Positions 26,343 through 37,025 of a stretch of DNA of 64,000 nucleotides are shown one piece after another. The DNA comes from Symsagittifera roscoffensis (taxonomy: Eukaryota; Xenacoelomorpha; Acoela; Convolutidae), in the NCBI RefSeq assembly GCF_963678635.1, contig NC_087064.1:61311548-61375547 (forward strand). Direction: 5' to 3'. The stretch's first letter is position 1, and every line of letters begins with the position of its first letter. A program made the translations under genes and the position numbers. The notes under the pieces were generated by a model, which saw only the letters and a list, made by a program, of their open reading frames with translations, was not told where the DNA came from and did no database searches.

Positions 26343-27528
26343 GGATACCAACTGGTATCAGATGTTAAGCATCTTCATGTCTTGACTGTGTTCGCATTGG
26401 TGTCATTTTTCGAACTGTTTCTTACCGGCTTCGTGACCGGAAACGATACTTGTGACACCCGGGTTGACACTTCACGATTGACAAACCCTTCTACAATTTC
26501 ACTGCTGATGATGAAGACTCATCTGTTTTTCGTGGTTGCAGATGTGATGTTTATTGTTGTACAAAAAAATCAGGCAAAAGCATCTTACCGGAGAAAGTTC
26601 CATTGTAATCCGAATTAGGCAACTGGAATTGGTTACAGTTATTCTGAAAAAATGGTCGAAGAAATTTGCAATTATAATCGATTAAAATTGGATTATTTTG
26701 CTTCAAAAACAAGTTTCATTTTCTTCCAAAAAATAATCGATTATATTCGGATTTTTTTGCGTCGAAACATAGTATCCGTATAATCCATTTTAATGATTAT
26801 TTTAAAATTTTTGTAGAGACTGACAATAAAAGTCCAATATAAGCGACTATTATCCATGAAACTTTAGTGCAGGTAGGTCTTCGTAATCGAAGACTTGAAC
26901 GATTTCTTCGTTTTTTGAGTAGTAAAGGTTGATATTTTTGTCTTTAAATGGCCCGGAATCTTGATGAAGCTTGTTTGCGAGCGCCTTAAGGCCTTAATTT
27001 TCATTTGATCTTCAATCAGGTTGAATTATGATCTCTGATGTCAAGCTGTTCCGAGGTTTAAATTTGATGAACTAGCGCGAGCTTGGGGAAGTACGAGGTT
27101 GTTTGTAATACAACCCAGGGTTTCGAACTCGCTTGTGTAAATCGTAGATAAGCTGTTCATTAGAAATAATACTGTGTAATTTGTCGATCTTTAGTTTCTA
27201 TCTACAGATTGACTATTATTCTGGATGCTTTTGCTTATAACAGATATATCTAATAAAATTTATCAATTCAATTTTTTTTTTAGAAAACAGACTATATGTG
27301 AGTCTAGTCTGTTATTCGCGAGTTTTCTTCTTTCAATGTGTTTCCTGGGTTCTTTTATTTTTCGCACCCCCATTGAAATGAAACAGAATGAGATCTAATT
27401 ATCTGGGGCATGATCGTTTAATTGCCCACTTTGGGGCTTAAGATAAGGTGATTGTTTAATGAATGGTAGGAAATTCTGACCCCTGGGATATGATTAACAG
27501 CGTGAAAGATAACTGAACGTCTTTAATA

Positions 27529-27741
27529 ATGAAAAGAGTATTGGCAGTTCTCTATTTATTTTGCCATAGAGAAGAAAACCCTGAAAAGATTGGAAATAAA
27601 AGCAAAAATTCGACTTCCGCTTCAAGCCTTTTACAAGTCAGTTTTGTGTCGAATTACCATCAATTAGAACCATCGTTAGGCATTCTCGCAGTTGTAATCC
27701 TTCTATCAGCTCATTCTCTTATCTGGGTTATGTTGGAATGA
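27529..27741 (+). CDS. Doubtful 70-codon ORF upstream of the gene, right copy
   Basis: Copy of the small ORF at 24,936-25,148 with the same translation, 137 bp before the ATG of the complete gene. If the region is transcribed, it is as likely to be a uORF or leader as a separate gene. The pattern of base changes among the four copies does not support coding. Confidence 0.2.
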   Translation: MKRVLAVLYLFCHREENPEKIGNKSKNSTSASSLLQVSFVSNYHQLEPSLGILAVVILLSAHSLIWVMLE

Positions 27742-27878
27742 AATTCATTTGAAAAAAAAAACAAGTTTGAGTAGTTTTTTTTTTTCCGCAGCAATATTTT
27801 GCATTGAGACGTATTTCAGTTTGCTTTTTAAATTTTTTAATAACAAGTAAGTTTTGTTTTTGAATCCGGACGATAATT

Positions 27879-29906
27879 ATGGTGTCGTTTCTCACTAGCG
27901 ATGCTATCTATTACTTAATTGTTTTCGCCAGTTTAATCGGAAGCCTTGTAGCCTTTCGAAATATCTTCTCGCTGTCTTGTCTCCGAGTGACTGATCAGGG
28001 TCTGGATTTCTACATCTACTACAATCCAGTATTTGTCATTTCAATCTGTCTCTGCTTTCTGGCAATTTTGGACAACGAGTGTGTGCCTGGACTCTCGATG
28101 TGTATGGACTCATTGCTCGGAGCATGTCACTTACAGCTGGCCATCAATTGGTTGGAAATAGCAAGTAAATGCGCACAGATTTAGTCGTACTACAGATTTC
28201 GTCCTATTTATTTAATTAACAGGTTTCGTCCCATACAGATTTCGTCCCATATCCAACATCCTATCATCCCATATCCAAATTTGTGGGACGAAATCTGCGT
28301 ACGCTTTGAAATGGGACGAAATCTGTTGAGATTAAAATGGGACGAGATCTGTCATGGGACGAAATCTGTCACAGCCGCTAGAACCATTATTCAGTAAATT
28401 GGTCTGAAATATTTATTCAAATATTAATTCGGAATAAAAGATATTTTCATAGTGATATTTGTCAGCAAGGAGGCGATCTAGGGCTTTCGCGAAGAGGGTT
28501 TTCGAACACATGGTTGATATTTTTTGTTCGATCATTTGAAGTTTCGAGTGTTTTTAAGACAATAAAGTAATTCTTTCCTTAATGTTTGCGCGATATTCAA
28601 TTAATCAGAAAATGCATCGACAATGACATTTTGAGCACCTTTTGAAAACTTTTTTTTTCGAAAATTTGATTTTCGTTGACGCGCGCTCCACGCCCAAGCA
28701 TACACCGCTGACAAGAATTCCCTGCCCGTAGCCTGCATATAACTAATATTCCGTTCAAAATGTGAAAACATTTAAAAAAAATTCAAAAATGTTTTCAAAG
28801 CTGCTTGCCACTTCAGAAAAATTACGATAGGAGCACATTTTAGGTATAAAATACTCTTAAACTCAAGGGACCGCTTGAGTTTAAGAATAGTTAGCGCTTC
28901 GTCTTTACCACCGAAGTATTTCGTTACCAGGCAACGGATACCAACTGGTATCAGATGTTAAGCATCTTCATGTCTTGACTGTGTTCGCATTGGTGTCATT
29001 TTTCGAACTGTTTCTTACCGGCTTCGTGACCGGAAACGATACTTGTGACACCCGGGTTGACACTTCACGATTGACAAACCCTTCTACAATTTCACTGCTG
29101 ATGATGAAGACTCATCTGTTTTTCGTGGTTGCAGATGTGATGTTTATTGTTGTGATGGTGAAATGTGTCCGAAAATGGAAGTGGTACAAAAAGAAGTGGG
29201 CTGAAACCAAAAGTATGAAAATAGCTTTAAGAAAATAATTTTTCGATGCATGAAGCCAGTTAGAACTATGAATTTTACATTTAAATTGTAGTTTTTTGGG
29301 TGGGGGGTCTTAATACAAGTACATAATATTAGTGAGTTCAATGAGTTTTTCTACTTCGATATTTAGTCAAAATATACACCCCCGAAGCAGTTTGGGGAGG
29401 GGATGTTAACTTGATCCAAAGTTGAAATAGTTCAAATATGAATCGAGCATTTTACATGCAGCGCTCAGCAAAATTAATCTTAATTAAATGATGAGCGTTC
29501 AACTACTTGATTGTCGAATCGTTGTAAAGGGAAAAAAGACTGCGAGAATTCTTGCGTTGCTTTAAATACCTCAAAAACCTGAAATGTGTCAAAATCTGTC
29601 TGTCTGTCAAAAAAATTGATTTTAAAGCTATTGACTGTTTTCCATTAAAAATTAGATATAAAGTATTGACTCCTGCTGTTCTCAGGTGACGCCTACGCTT
29701 CGTTCACGCCGCGAGAGATCAAATTCATGGCAGCCCACATGAACAACATGCTCTTGGAAAGCATCTGCGGAATTGTTATTTGCACCTGCAGAATGCTACC
29801 TCTGGTGTTACATGTATTCAAGGCACCAGCTGTAAAGTACGAAAACGATGTGATGATTTTGGCTATTTTTGTCACCCAAATTATTCAATACAAGATAATG
29901 AAGTAA
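27879..29906 (+). CDS. Three-exon gene for unknown multi-pass membrane protein
   Basis: Coding exons are 27,879-28,164, 28,955-29,212 and 29,686-29,906. Donors are GTAAAT and GTATGA, acceptors TATCAG and TTCTCAG, and both introns split a codon after base 1. The joined length, 765 nt, is exactly 254 codons plus TAA. The first ATG after stops in the flank is taken as start. Hydrophobic segments lie at about residues 10-30, 51-65, 99-122, 142-167, 203-226 and 237-250, with a weaker one at 77-95, so six or seven membrane passes are likely. A Lys/Trp-rich basic loop follows segment 142-167 (about 165-177), and Cys residues are frequent (57, 59, 68, 75, 83, 126, 209, 214, 216). I do not recognise the family and assign no function. 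It is the only convincing host gene here. Its 5' half is duplicated upstream as a truncated copy. Confidence 0.8.
28175..28371. repeat. Fold-back cluster in intron 1, right copy
   Basis: Duplicate of the cluster at 25,581-25,777, in the intron of the complete gene. All four forward and four inverted motif copies are retained, just after the exon 1 donor. Confidence 0.85.
28923..28935 (+). promoter_or_regulatory. RFX-type X-box match, right copy
   Basis: The same 13-mer is kept unchanged in the duplicated intron, 19 bp before exon 2 of the complete gene. It lies downstream of the TATA-like string at 28,845. Confidence 0.4.
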
Positions 29907-29930
29907 ACATCATCGACTTTAAAGTAGTTG

Positions 29931-29936
29931 AATAAA
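29931..29936 (+). terminator. Polyadenylation signal AATAAA
   Basis: A canonical AATAAA lies 25 bases after the stop codon of the membrane-protein gene, in an AT-rich stretch. Position and sequence fit a short 3' UTR. The cleavage site cannot be fixed. Confidence 0.65.
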
Positions 29937-30069
29937 AAATATATACGTTTTATCGCGGCAAATCTGTTTTCTGATCTATCGAACTAAATATATGCTATTA
30001 TATCATGATCACCTGAATTTGAAACCTGTGATTTGTTAGCATAGGTGGTTGATTTGAGGGTAGCGTGTA

Positions 30070-30145
30070 AAAATATCCTAGCAGGTTTCGAACCTCGTGT
30101 TGTTGGGGGGTGGTCGCATGCACTAATCACTAGTCTAACAAATCA
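30070..30145 (-). repeat. tRNA-like fragment, possibly a SINE head
   Basis: The minus strand carries GAGGTTCGAAACC (30,084-30,096), a perfect B-box (GGTTCGANNCC), about 45 bases after an A-box-like GACTAGTGATTAG (about 30,122-30,135). The spacing fits a tRNA. Acceptor and anticodon arms do not fold into a clean cloverleaf by eye and a C-rich run sits between the boxes. It is best read as a degenerate tRNA or tRNA-derived SINE head. Confidence 0.4.
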
Positions 30146-30369
30146 ACAGAATTTCTGAGGTCATTCAGTTTACAAACTGTCACGCGCTCTCATAAACCAG
30201 TCGTATCTCGGAAGCAGTACCGTGCCGAAAGAGTGGAGGTGATGGTTCCTCGTCAATTCTGGTTGCTAATTTTCGCTCAATTCGAGGTGAGAGCGCGCGC
30301 CGTAAAAACTCATTTTTTAATCAAAACTTTATAAAAGGTGCACTAAAGAAACCCCATCAAAAACTTAAT

Positions 30370-30870
30370 AATAGTAACCGGTTGCTGTGCAAGTAGCTCA
30401 GGATATTCCGTCGCGAAATTGTTCACGCTGAAATTGAGGGTTTTACGAGGTTTGACTTTTGTTCTCAATTTGAGTTCAGTTCACTTTATCAAAAAAAAAT
30501 ACCATGAGTTTCCTGAGTTCAAGAGCTTAAAAGGCTTATATTTTTTTCTTTGAAACTCGAAAGTTGAAGTTTTCAAAATGCAAATCAGTGTTTATTTCTG
30601 TTTCGTTGCGTTCATGAATATTTTCCAACTGTCTATTGGCTATATTTTCAATGAGAGATGAGAGATCCATAAATTATAGCAGGCCGTTAACAGGTATCAT
30701 TTTTTGTTTGCTTGGCGGGTCATTCATCGTTGAATGAAAAAGTTCGATTTAGTTTGAAGAGTCCACTATATATTTTGAGTTTGAATAGTTTGACCCATTT
30801 TATTTGAAGCATAGTCAAATTCGGCTGGCACAAATCCACCTCCGCCGCCATAGTTTCTTGGTCGGAACAA
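30370..30870 (+). repeat. Dispersed ~0.5-kb repeat family, copy
   Basis: The head (30,370-30,414) carries the family motif CGGTTGCTGTGCAAGTAGC followed by ATTCCG. The tail (about 30,829-30,870) carries a CAAA...CC...GGTCGGAACAA motif. Related heads occur at 37,026, 61,651, 62,151 and, inverted, 36,302. Related tails occur at 57,825, 62,701 and, inverted, 36,206. No coding capacity is seen, so it is probably a non-autonomous element. Confidence 0.5.
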
Positions 30871-31369
30871 CAATGGGTTGAGATTGACCAATTTGAAGAC
30901 ACTCAATCGCATTTTGTTTTAATTGGTCTTAGGTTGGTTTCTCTGCATGATCTCCAAGTCTTTGTTCTTTGCGAAAGCTGGAGCAGCTCAATCAATAGGG
31001 TCTTAAGTAGTCTTTCAGTTTTTTTACATTACTTAGAGCTTTTAAAGAAGCCCAACTCTCTTATCAGATTTTTGACAAAGATCTATGATTTTTTACAGCA
31101 ATCAATATCGGTTTAAATTGTATAGCGTTTGCCATTTTTCTTTTAAAACCTCTACACGCAGTCTTCGCAGTGGATCGAAGCTTAAATTGAATCGGAGATA
31201 CTCTCAGAAAGGGCGAACCTTCCCTTCTTTGTTCGATAGAGTTGTTTTCTGTGTCAACAATTTTTGTGAAATCTTCAAAATCAACCTAATAATACCTCCA
31301 AACAACTATGAAAGCGAAACACGATCGGCTCTTTTTCGGCGAACAGCAATATATTATGATCCTGTTAGA

Positions 31370-31424
31370 CAAGTACGACATCTGGCATTTGCAGCTGGTA
31401 TTTGAAGTGCAGATGTCGTACTTG
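31370..31424. other. Pre-miRNA-like hairpin
   Basis: CAAGTACGACATCTG (31,370-31,384) and CAGATGTCGTACTTG (31,410-31,424) are a perfect 15-bp inverted repeat. After a one-base bulge the stem continues for about 5 more pairs, leaving a ~13-base loop. Length and shape resemble an animal pre-miRNA, but the flanks do not extend the stem, as many real precursors would. Confidence 0.35.
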
Positions 31425-33393
31425 CATTGCTTCAACAAAGTTATAATACCAATTTCAATTTTACTGTCCTTGAAATTTTCACATAAGCCTTAATTTGATC
31501 TCGTTATGTAATTGCTGCTCTAATTCCTTCACTCTCAAATTAAAGTTTTTTACTACTACTATTTCTATTGCTAAGTAAAAACGGAATTACTTTTTTTTTT
31601 GAATAAAATAAGTTGTTCAATTAAGTTAATACTGTCTCACAACATTCCATTAGGGTCTGCTAGGCGCATGTTAGCACTCTTGACTTGAACTCATATATGA
31701 TTGCCAATCCAATCAAAACAATTTTTGTCGGCCACTCTGTTGAAAAATGGAGCTCCTCAACCCTCCGCCTTGCCGGAATTTAAAATGTTTCCTTGCTTTG
31801 TTTCTTCAAGTTGGCTTGTGACTTTATTATCCAAATAAAACAAATTTGGTATTCAATAAATCTACCGTCGAATTGGTTCTTTCCAATTAAATGGGAAATG
31901 ATGGGAAGAAGCTATGTTATAGTGCGGGATTTTTAACTTCCGAAAATTTCAGTTTCTAGACAAAATCGGACGAGCCGAATGTGATGAGATTTTGAACTTT
32001 CAATTTGATTCCACTGCTATTGATACGTTTTTAGCTATTGTTATTAAGAGTAATGACCGTAGTGAGTACTCTTATATAGGTCTTGTTTTTTTTTGTTTTT
32101 CAGGACAAAGTCTTCAACTGGCGGTTCAACTTTTGATTTCAACTTTAAAAGGAAGGCAAATTCACTGTGGAAAAGCAAAAATGTAAGGTCACGAAAAGCG
32201 TCATTGACTTCTAATTTCGCAAATGGAAAGTAATTGTCAGATTTCACAGCGAAATCAAAGTTTTACCCAATAATCCAGTTTTCTCTCATTGGGTTAATTT
32301 TATCAAACAAGCGTCAATCATTATTTATTCTTCAAATTCAAAGAGCTTTGAGGCCATTTTTTCTTCGGAGTTCAAAAGTTGAAAGTTTTTCAAAAAAACA
32401 ACCCCAATTTTTTTTTAGTTTCCTTGCGTTCATTACTCTTTTCCAACTGTCAGTTGATTATATTTCAAGTTTTTTCGTTCATTGCCTTTGTTTCAAAAAT
32501 CTCAATTCGAACTTTTCTCTGTTGTTAATAAGCTTTATAGTTTGAATAGACAATTTTGAGAACTTATAAGTCATTAATTTTTCAGCAAATTGATTAAAAT
32601 AAATAAACTCAAAGATGGTTTTTTTCTTGAAATTTCATGCTTTAAACTTTATCTTTGAGGTCATTTGCTTAAATCATTGTGCTTTGAAAATAATGTCCCT
32701 CAAGTTCTTAAAGTTATCTATTCAGACAATAGTTCCTTAACATCGTTCAAATTGGGTAAACTAGAAAAATCCATTTTGCTTTGAGAACTTTCAAAGCCCC
32801 TAAAAAAGCTCATTAACTTGAAAAAAGTTGAAAATTGAGGCTTTAGAAATTCTCAAAGCTGAATAAATTTTCTACTTTACTCAACTTGAACAATCTAAAA
32901 GAAAAATTAGTCTGAATGAATACTTTTAGGAATTTAGGGGCCTATATTTTCCAAGCGCGATGATTTATCTTACGTAAATGAGATTTATCAAGTAATACAG
33001 TGTAGTTTTTGGCTTCAAATACTGATTCTAAAAATGAAAAAGTATTCTTTTAGAAAGCTTCAGAAGAGTGTTTCTGTTCTCCACTTGACAGGCAGGGCAT
33101 TAACCTATTAAACATATGCCAGACTTCAAAACCATTTCATAGGTAGCGTCAAACTCTATTATTTGTTTGCGTAAATTTGTTCCAGCAAAAAATGAGCTTC
33201 TGTTTGGACCAAGGTAAATTCGTAAAAGTTAAACGATGTAAACTTCAAGGTTTTATACATGAATCAGTGATTCAAAAGGTTTTAAAAGTACTTGAATAAA
33301 CTTTTTATTTTTTTCCGCTCATAATTAGTTCCAGTCTAAATGTTCCAGGGTTAGTTCCAGTCAAAATGTTTCAGAGAAGAACCCCAAATTATA

Positions 33394-33964
33394 GTATGTG
33401 TTGTGAATCTTGTCAAATTCTTTCATATGCGGGTACCACTAATTGAAGTCAAAGAGCAGCAATTTTTCGAAGCCGAACATAAGTGACTATCAAAAAAATT
33501 TGGCAAAAAACATCGTTGGTGTTAGGTTATACATTTATAAGATGAAGCTTACAACTTTCTGTACCCATTTTTTTTGGAACTTCTTAGCCATTAGAAGAAA
33601 ACTACAGGTTTAATGTAAACTGTAGTGTGTGTTGGAAAGCTTGTCAAATTCCTTCTTCTGCGAGTATCACTAATTGAAGTCAACGAGCAGCAGTTTTCCG
33701 AAGCCGAACATAAGTGACGGTCATACACATCTCGCGGAAAACGTCCCAAGTGTTAGGTTGTCACTTATGTTCGGCTTCCGAAAACTGCTGCTCTTTGACT
33801 TTAATCAGTGGTACTCGCAAATGAAGGAATAAGGCAAAATGCATAACCTAACACTTGGGACGTTTTCCGCCAGATGTGTGTGACGATGCATTTATAGGTT
33901 GAAGATAACAGCTTTCTGTACCCAGTTTTTGGAACTTTTTAAGCCATTAGAAGAATACTACCGG
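33394..33964. repeat. Direct repeat with an internal inverted duplication
   Basis: A ~215-bp sequence (33,394-33,609) recurs imperfectly at about 33,624-33,964. The second copy is longer because a segment is present in both orientations: AGCAGCAGTTTTCCGAAGCC (about 33,686) opposes GGCTTCCGAAAACTGCTGCT (about 33,773), and ACGTCCCAAGTGTTAGGTT (about 33,741) opposes AACCTAACACTTGGGACGT (33,844). The arms total about 85 bp. Confidence 0.8.
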
Positions 33965-34473
33965 TTATTATTAGAATTACTACAGATTTAATTAAAGGGG
34001 TAAATTAAAGGTAGGGCTTCAATCCGGGAACTCTTTTTTCCAAGTCTGATTCATTAAAACAGCGTATTTGTGTTCCCTCAGTATAAGAAAGCCTGCTCAG
34101 TTCCATTTCTAGAAAAATTGTGGTCAGTAATTGCGATATGACTATAAACTGCTATCAACTACAGTATGCTGCAATTCACTTCATGTTTGTGAAAATTTGT
34201 GGGAGGACAATTCAGCATAGCAGTTGTTTGGCATGCTCTAATATATTTCGAAAGCGGGTCCTCTGTTATACTAGAGACCTAAGGTAACGAGACGAAGGTA
34301 ACTTTGCATTTTGAACAAATACAAATGCATCTGTAGCTGCACCTCAGACTATATTTTACTCAACCACATGTTGTCTACGCTTTAACACGCTCAAAACTGT
34401 TTTTTTAAACTTGTTCTTTAAATAATGAAAAAGTTTCGTTGCGTGAAAATCCAATATCTGAAAGATTAAAACA

Positions 34474-34726
34474 AGCGATTCGAATAAGTAGCCGACCTGA
34501 GTTTTTTAAGTGATACATTTATGAAATTTTGGAGGATGCCAGGTCACTGCTATACTACAAGGCATTATGACATGAGAGGATCAATTGCTTTAATTTTGGG
34601 GCAACGTCTTGTAGTATACCTGTGACATAGCATCCTTCAAAATTTCATAATTGCATCACTCAAATGACTCAGTTTAGCTGCTTATTCAATTTTTTTTTAG
34701 AAACGCGATTGATCCTTTCATGACAT
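34474..34726. repeat. Imperfect inverted repeat, MITE-like
   Basis: The left arm (34,474-34,563) and right arm (about 34,606-34,706) pair over roughly 85-90 bp, with ATGAAATTTTGGAGGATGC opposing GCATCCTTCAAAATTTCAT. A loop segment (34,566-34,588) also has an inverted match just outside the right arm (34,704-34,726), so two alternative folds exist. No clear target duplication was found. Confidence 0.75.
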
Positions 34727-35746
34727 AAAGAACCAAAAAAAGATTTCTTTTTTCATAATCTCAAATAATGACAAAATTGGACATGAAGATTATTCAAAAG
34801 CCATTTTTTGCAAGCTTCCGCGCTTATCCATTTGCGCCGGTCTTAGCCCAATTAAAATTTATATCCCAAAAATTTTTTTAAAAAAAGGCAAAATTTCCAA
34901 CTTAGTTATCAAGTCTAAATCCATTGGGTCTGAATGATCGCTGCATACGAAAGTTGGTGACACAAATTGCATTCACTGCCTCATAATCTCTATAGATTAA
35001 GCACAAATACGACACGCTAGCGGGTGGTTATCTTAGCCCTAATGATATCATTTAACAGCTGTATAAAAATTTATATTGTTTTCTATTCAATAACTAGTTT
35101 TGGGTTCACGGAAATAAGTCTCATTTCAAATTGGACAGAACTTTTCTATCAGGAAATTTATCAGATTTTATAGCTTTTTGATGCTAAAATGTTAGAAACT
35201 TCATCTAAAAATAGAAGTTAAGTTAGATGGCTTCAAACAATAGCACGCACCTCTTTAGTTAATTAAACTTTCTGAAGGGACCTAAAAAATAAGTGACAAG
35301 CAGCTTAGACCTGCCCAAAAATTGACGTCGATGGAAAACTACAACAGTAGGAATTTTGACGTTTTTGTATTGTCATCGTGTCTGCAATTTGCTTTTGATT
35401 ACACTTAATTTTCATTGACTACAATGACTTTTAAACAGTGTGAAAAATTGATTTGCATCTACAAAAGCTCCAACAAAACTACGCATTTTTGAAAATGTTT
35501 TTAAGATCCACAGTAGCGTTTTCTTTATCATTAAGAATAGATATTTTGATATGCAATGGGTTGGATTCTTTTTTTGTATTGTAAAATTTTGTTTCGAGCG
35601 GAAAGTTTAATTAGCTCTTTGCTTTTCATCTATAATACTCGCTTTGCAAAAAAAAAAAAACATTTAATTTCCGTTTAATTAGTGACGTCCAATTTGCTTT
35701 CCGTCTGAAATCTCGCTCCTGTTTCAAATATCTAATTTCTGATTTT

Positions 35747-36000
35747 TGTTCCGACTTTCTTAAGAAAACGGAATATTTATGATCGGTGTGGTTTTTTTAT
35801 TCGGTCACTTTTCGACAATCGAAATAATAGTTAGTAAAAAAAATATTTTATGTCCCATTGAAGATATCGACGCTCTAAAATCAAATTCAGAAATATATTT
35901 TTATCTCCAATCTTTTTTTGCAAAGTTCTGGGAGTTTGAAAATTGCTAATTTTGCTATCCTCTGGACTAATTTATGAGCGTTTAGTAGATTTTAGCCATA
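35747..36000 (+). repeat. Second dispersed repeat family, copy 1
   Basis: GTTCCGACTTTC...ACGGAATATTT and a distal block (TTTTTGCAAAGTTCTGGGAG) match 63,763-64,000 in the same order over ~240 bp. Identity is moderate by eye. Confidence 0.55.
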
Positions 36001-36205
36001 GTCCTGGAAGCGTAACGCGCATTATCTATGCGTGGTGAATTATCCCGCACAGCAAATTGTTTCAATTTGAATTGAGGCTAGCTAAGCTAATCGGTCGTCT
36101 TAATTTTTTACGACTCATTTTTTGACAATTGATCTTCGATATTGAACAAAATTCATAGTTTTTTAATGTTTTCTTTTCCCAAAAAGTTTATGATATGGGT
36201 TAAGC

Positions 36206-36350
36206 GGCAGTCGGAACATTCAGGACTTTGCCTTGATATACGAAGAGACTTGTTTGTATTTTGTTCTGCTTTTCTTTTTTTGTAGAAAAGAGTTGGTAAA
36301 TATGATCAAAATTTTTTGTGCTACTATTACATCAACCGCCTACTCTTGTT
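36206..36350 (-). repeat. Dispersed repeat family, short inverted copy
   Basis: Read on the minus strand, 36,350-36,302 matches the head at 37,026-37,078 over ~50 bp (about 88% by eye), and 36,232-36,206 resembles the family tail (CAAAGTCC...GTTCCGAC). It is a short member of the family found at 30,370 and 62,151. With the copy at 37,026 it forms a long-range inverted repeat. Confidence 0.55.
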
Positions 36351-37025
36351 ACTTTTTTGGGATCTGCTCAACAATCGCTCTCACTTTGTTATCTACTATA
36401 GGGTTGCCATCCCTATAAATAAAAGCTGTAAATTAGCACTCTAGCTATGTATTTAAAATTCGTTTTGCTGCAATCTGATTTTTGTCAACTTATTCTGCTC
36501 AACAATTATTTGCCTCTTTTCTTGAAAGGGGCAGGGCAATTGTGAAGTAGATCTTTTCTGCTTTTCAACTTTCTTTGGCTAAACAAAAATTGGCAGCTAA
36601 GACACTTTTCGTCTTTTTAGTTTTTCCCTAATCTTAGTTGAACAAACTAAACAAAAAATCAGTTTTTTTGCAGTTTCAGGTTTTTAGACATTGTCATTTC
36701 GTAAATCATAGTTTTTTTCAAAATTTAAGTTCTGTTTATTAAAAATTAGGATCTCTTTTTTAAAATCAACATCTTGATGGCTTGGAATATCTGCTGGCGC
36801 ATTTATCGGTAAACGTAAAACTTAACAGTATTAACAAATTGTTTCCAGTTTACCCCATAAATTCGTCAACAGCGAATCCAGGCGAAGTTGTGATTTTCAA
36901 TTAGAACCTGAGTTTTGACAAACAGCTACGGTATATGATACGTCACGGGTACTAAAAACTTGAAGCTAAATAAGGGAAACGAAAACTAAGTGCTTTTCTT
37001 TTTGTTTAGTCACTGAAAGATAAAA

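Larger units (their letters stand above)
23971..26560. repeat. Tandem segmental duplication, left copy
   Basis: This ~2.59-kb unit contains the last part of the satellite array, the unique flank, exon 1, intron 1 and the first part of exon 2 of the membrane-protein gene. The same order recurs ~2,592-2,594 bp downstream (24,936/27,529, 25,285/27,879, 26,382/28,975). At 26,560/26,561 the exon sequence (TTTATTGTTGT) jumps to satellite (CAAAAAAATCAGGCAAAAGC). That junction is the duplication breakpoint. Few base differences separate the copies, so the event is recent. Confidence 0.95.
25285..26618 (+). pseudogene. Truncated, chimeric left copy of membrane-protein gene
   Basis: Exon 1 (25,285-25,570, 95 codons plus one base) and the start of exon 2 (26,362-26,560) match the complete gene at 27,879-29,906. 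Donor (GTAAAT) and acceptor (TATCAG) are intact and in phase. At 26,560 the exon is cut by the duplication breakpoint. The frame then runs about 18 codons into satellite and stops at 26,618, so it would encode a protein lacking the basic loop, the last two hydrophobic segments and all of exon 3. If transcribed it gives a shortened, satellite-tailed product. It is probably non-functional, though the 5' part is undamaged. Confidence 0.85.
26561..29152. repeat. Tandem segmental duplication, right copy
   Basis: Second copy of the ~2.59-kb unit. It starts with partial satellite (about 26,563-27,141), then repeats the flank and the gene's 5' half, and continues without interruption into the rest of exon 2 and the remaining gene. 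It is therefore the copy joined to the complete gene. Differences from the left copy include one amino-acid change in exon 1 (GCT to TCT) and small homopolymer changes. Confidence 0.94.

Noticed and set aside
31085-31405. A 106-codon ORF next to the hairpin at 31,370
   Set aside because: Composition is like the surrounding AT-rich DNA, there is no motif or splice context, and it overlaps another frame of similar length.
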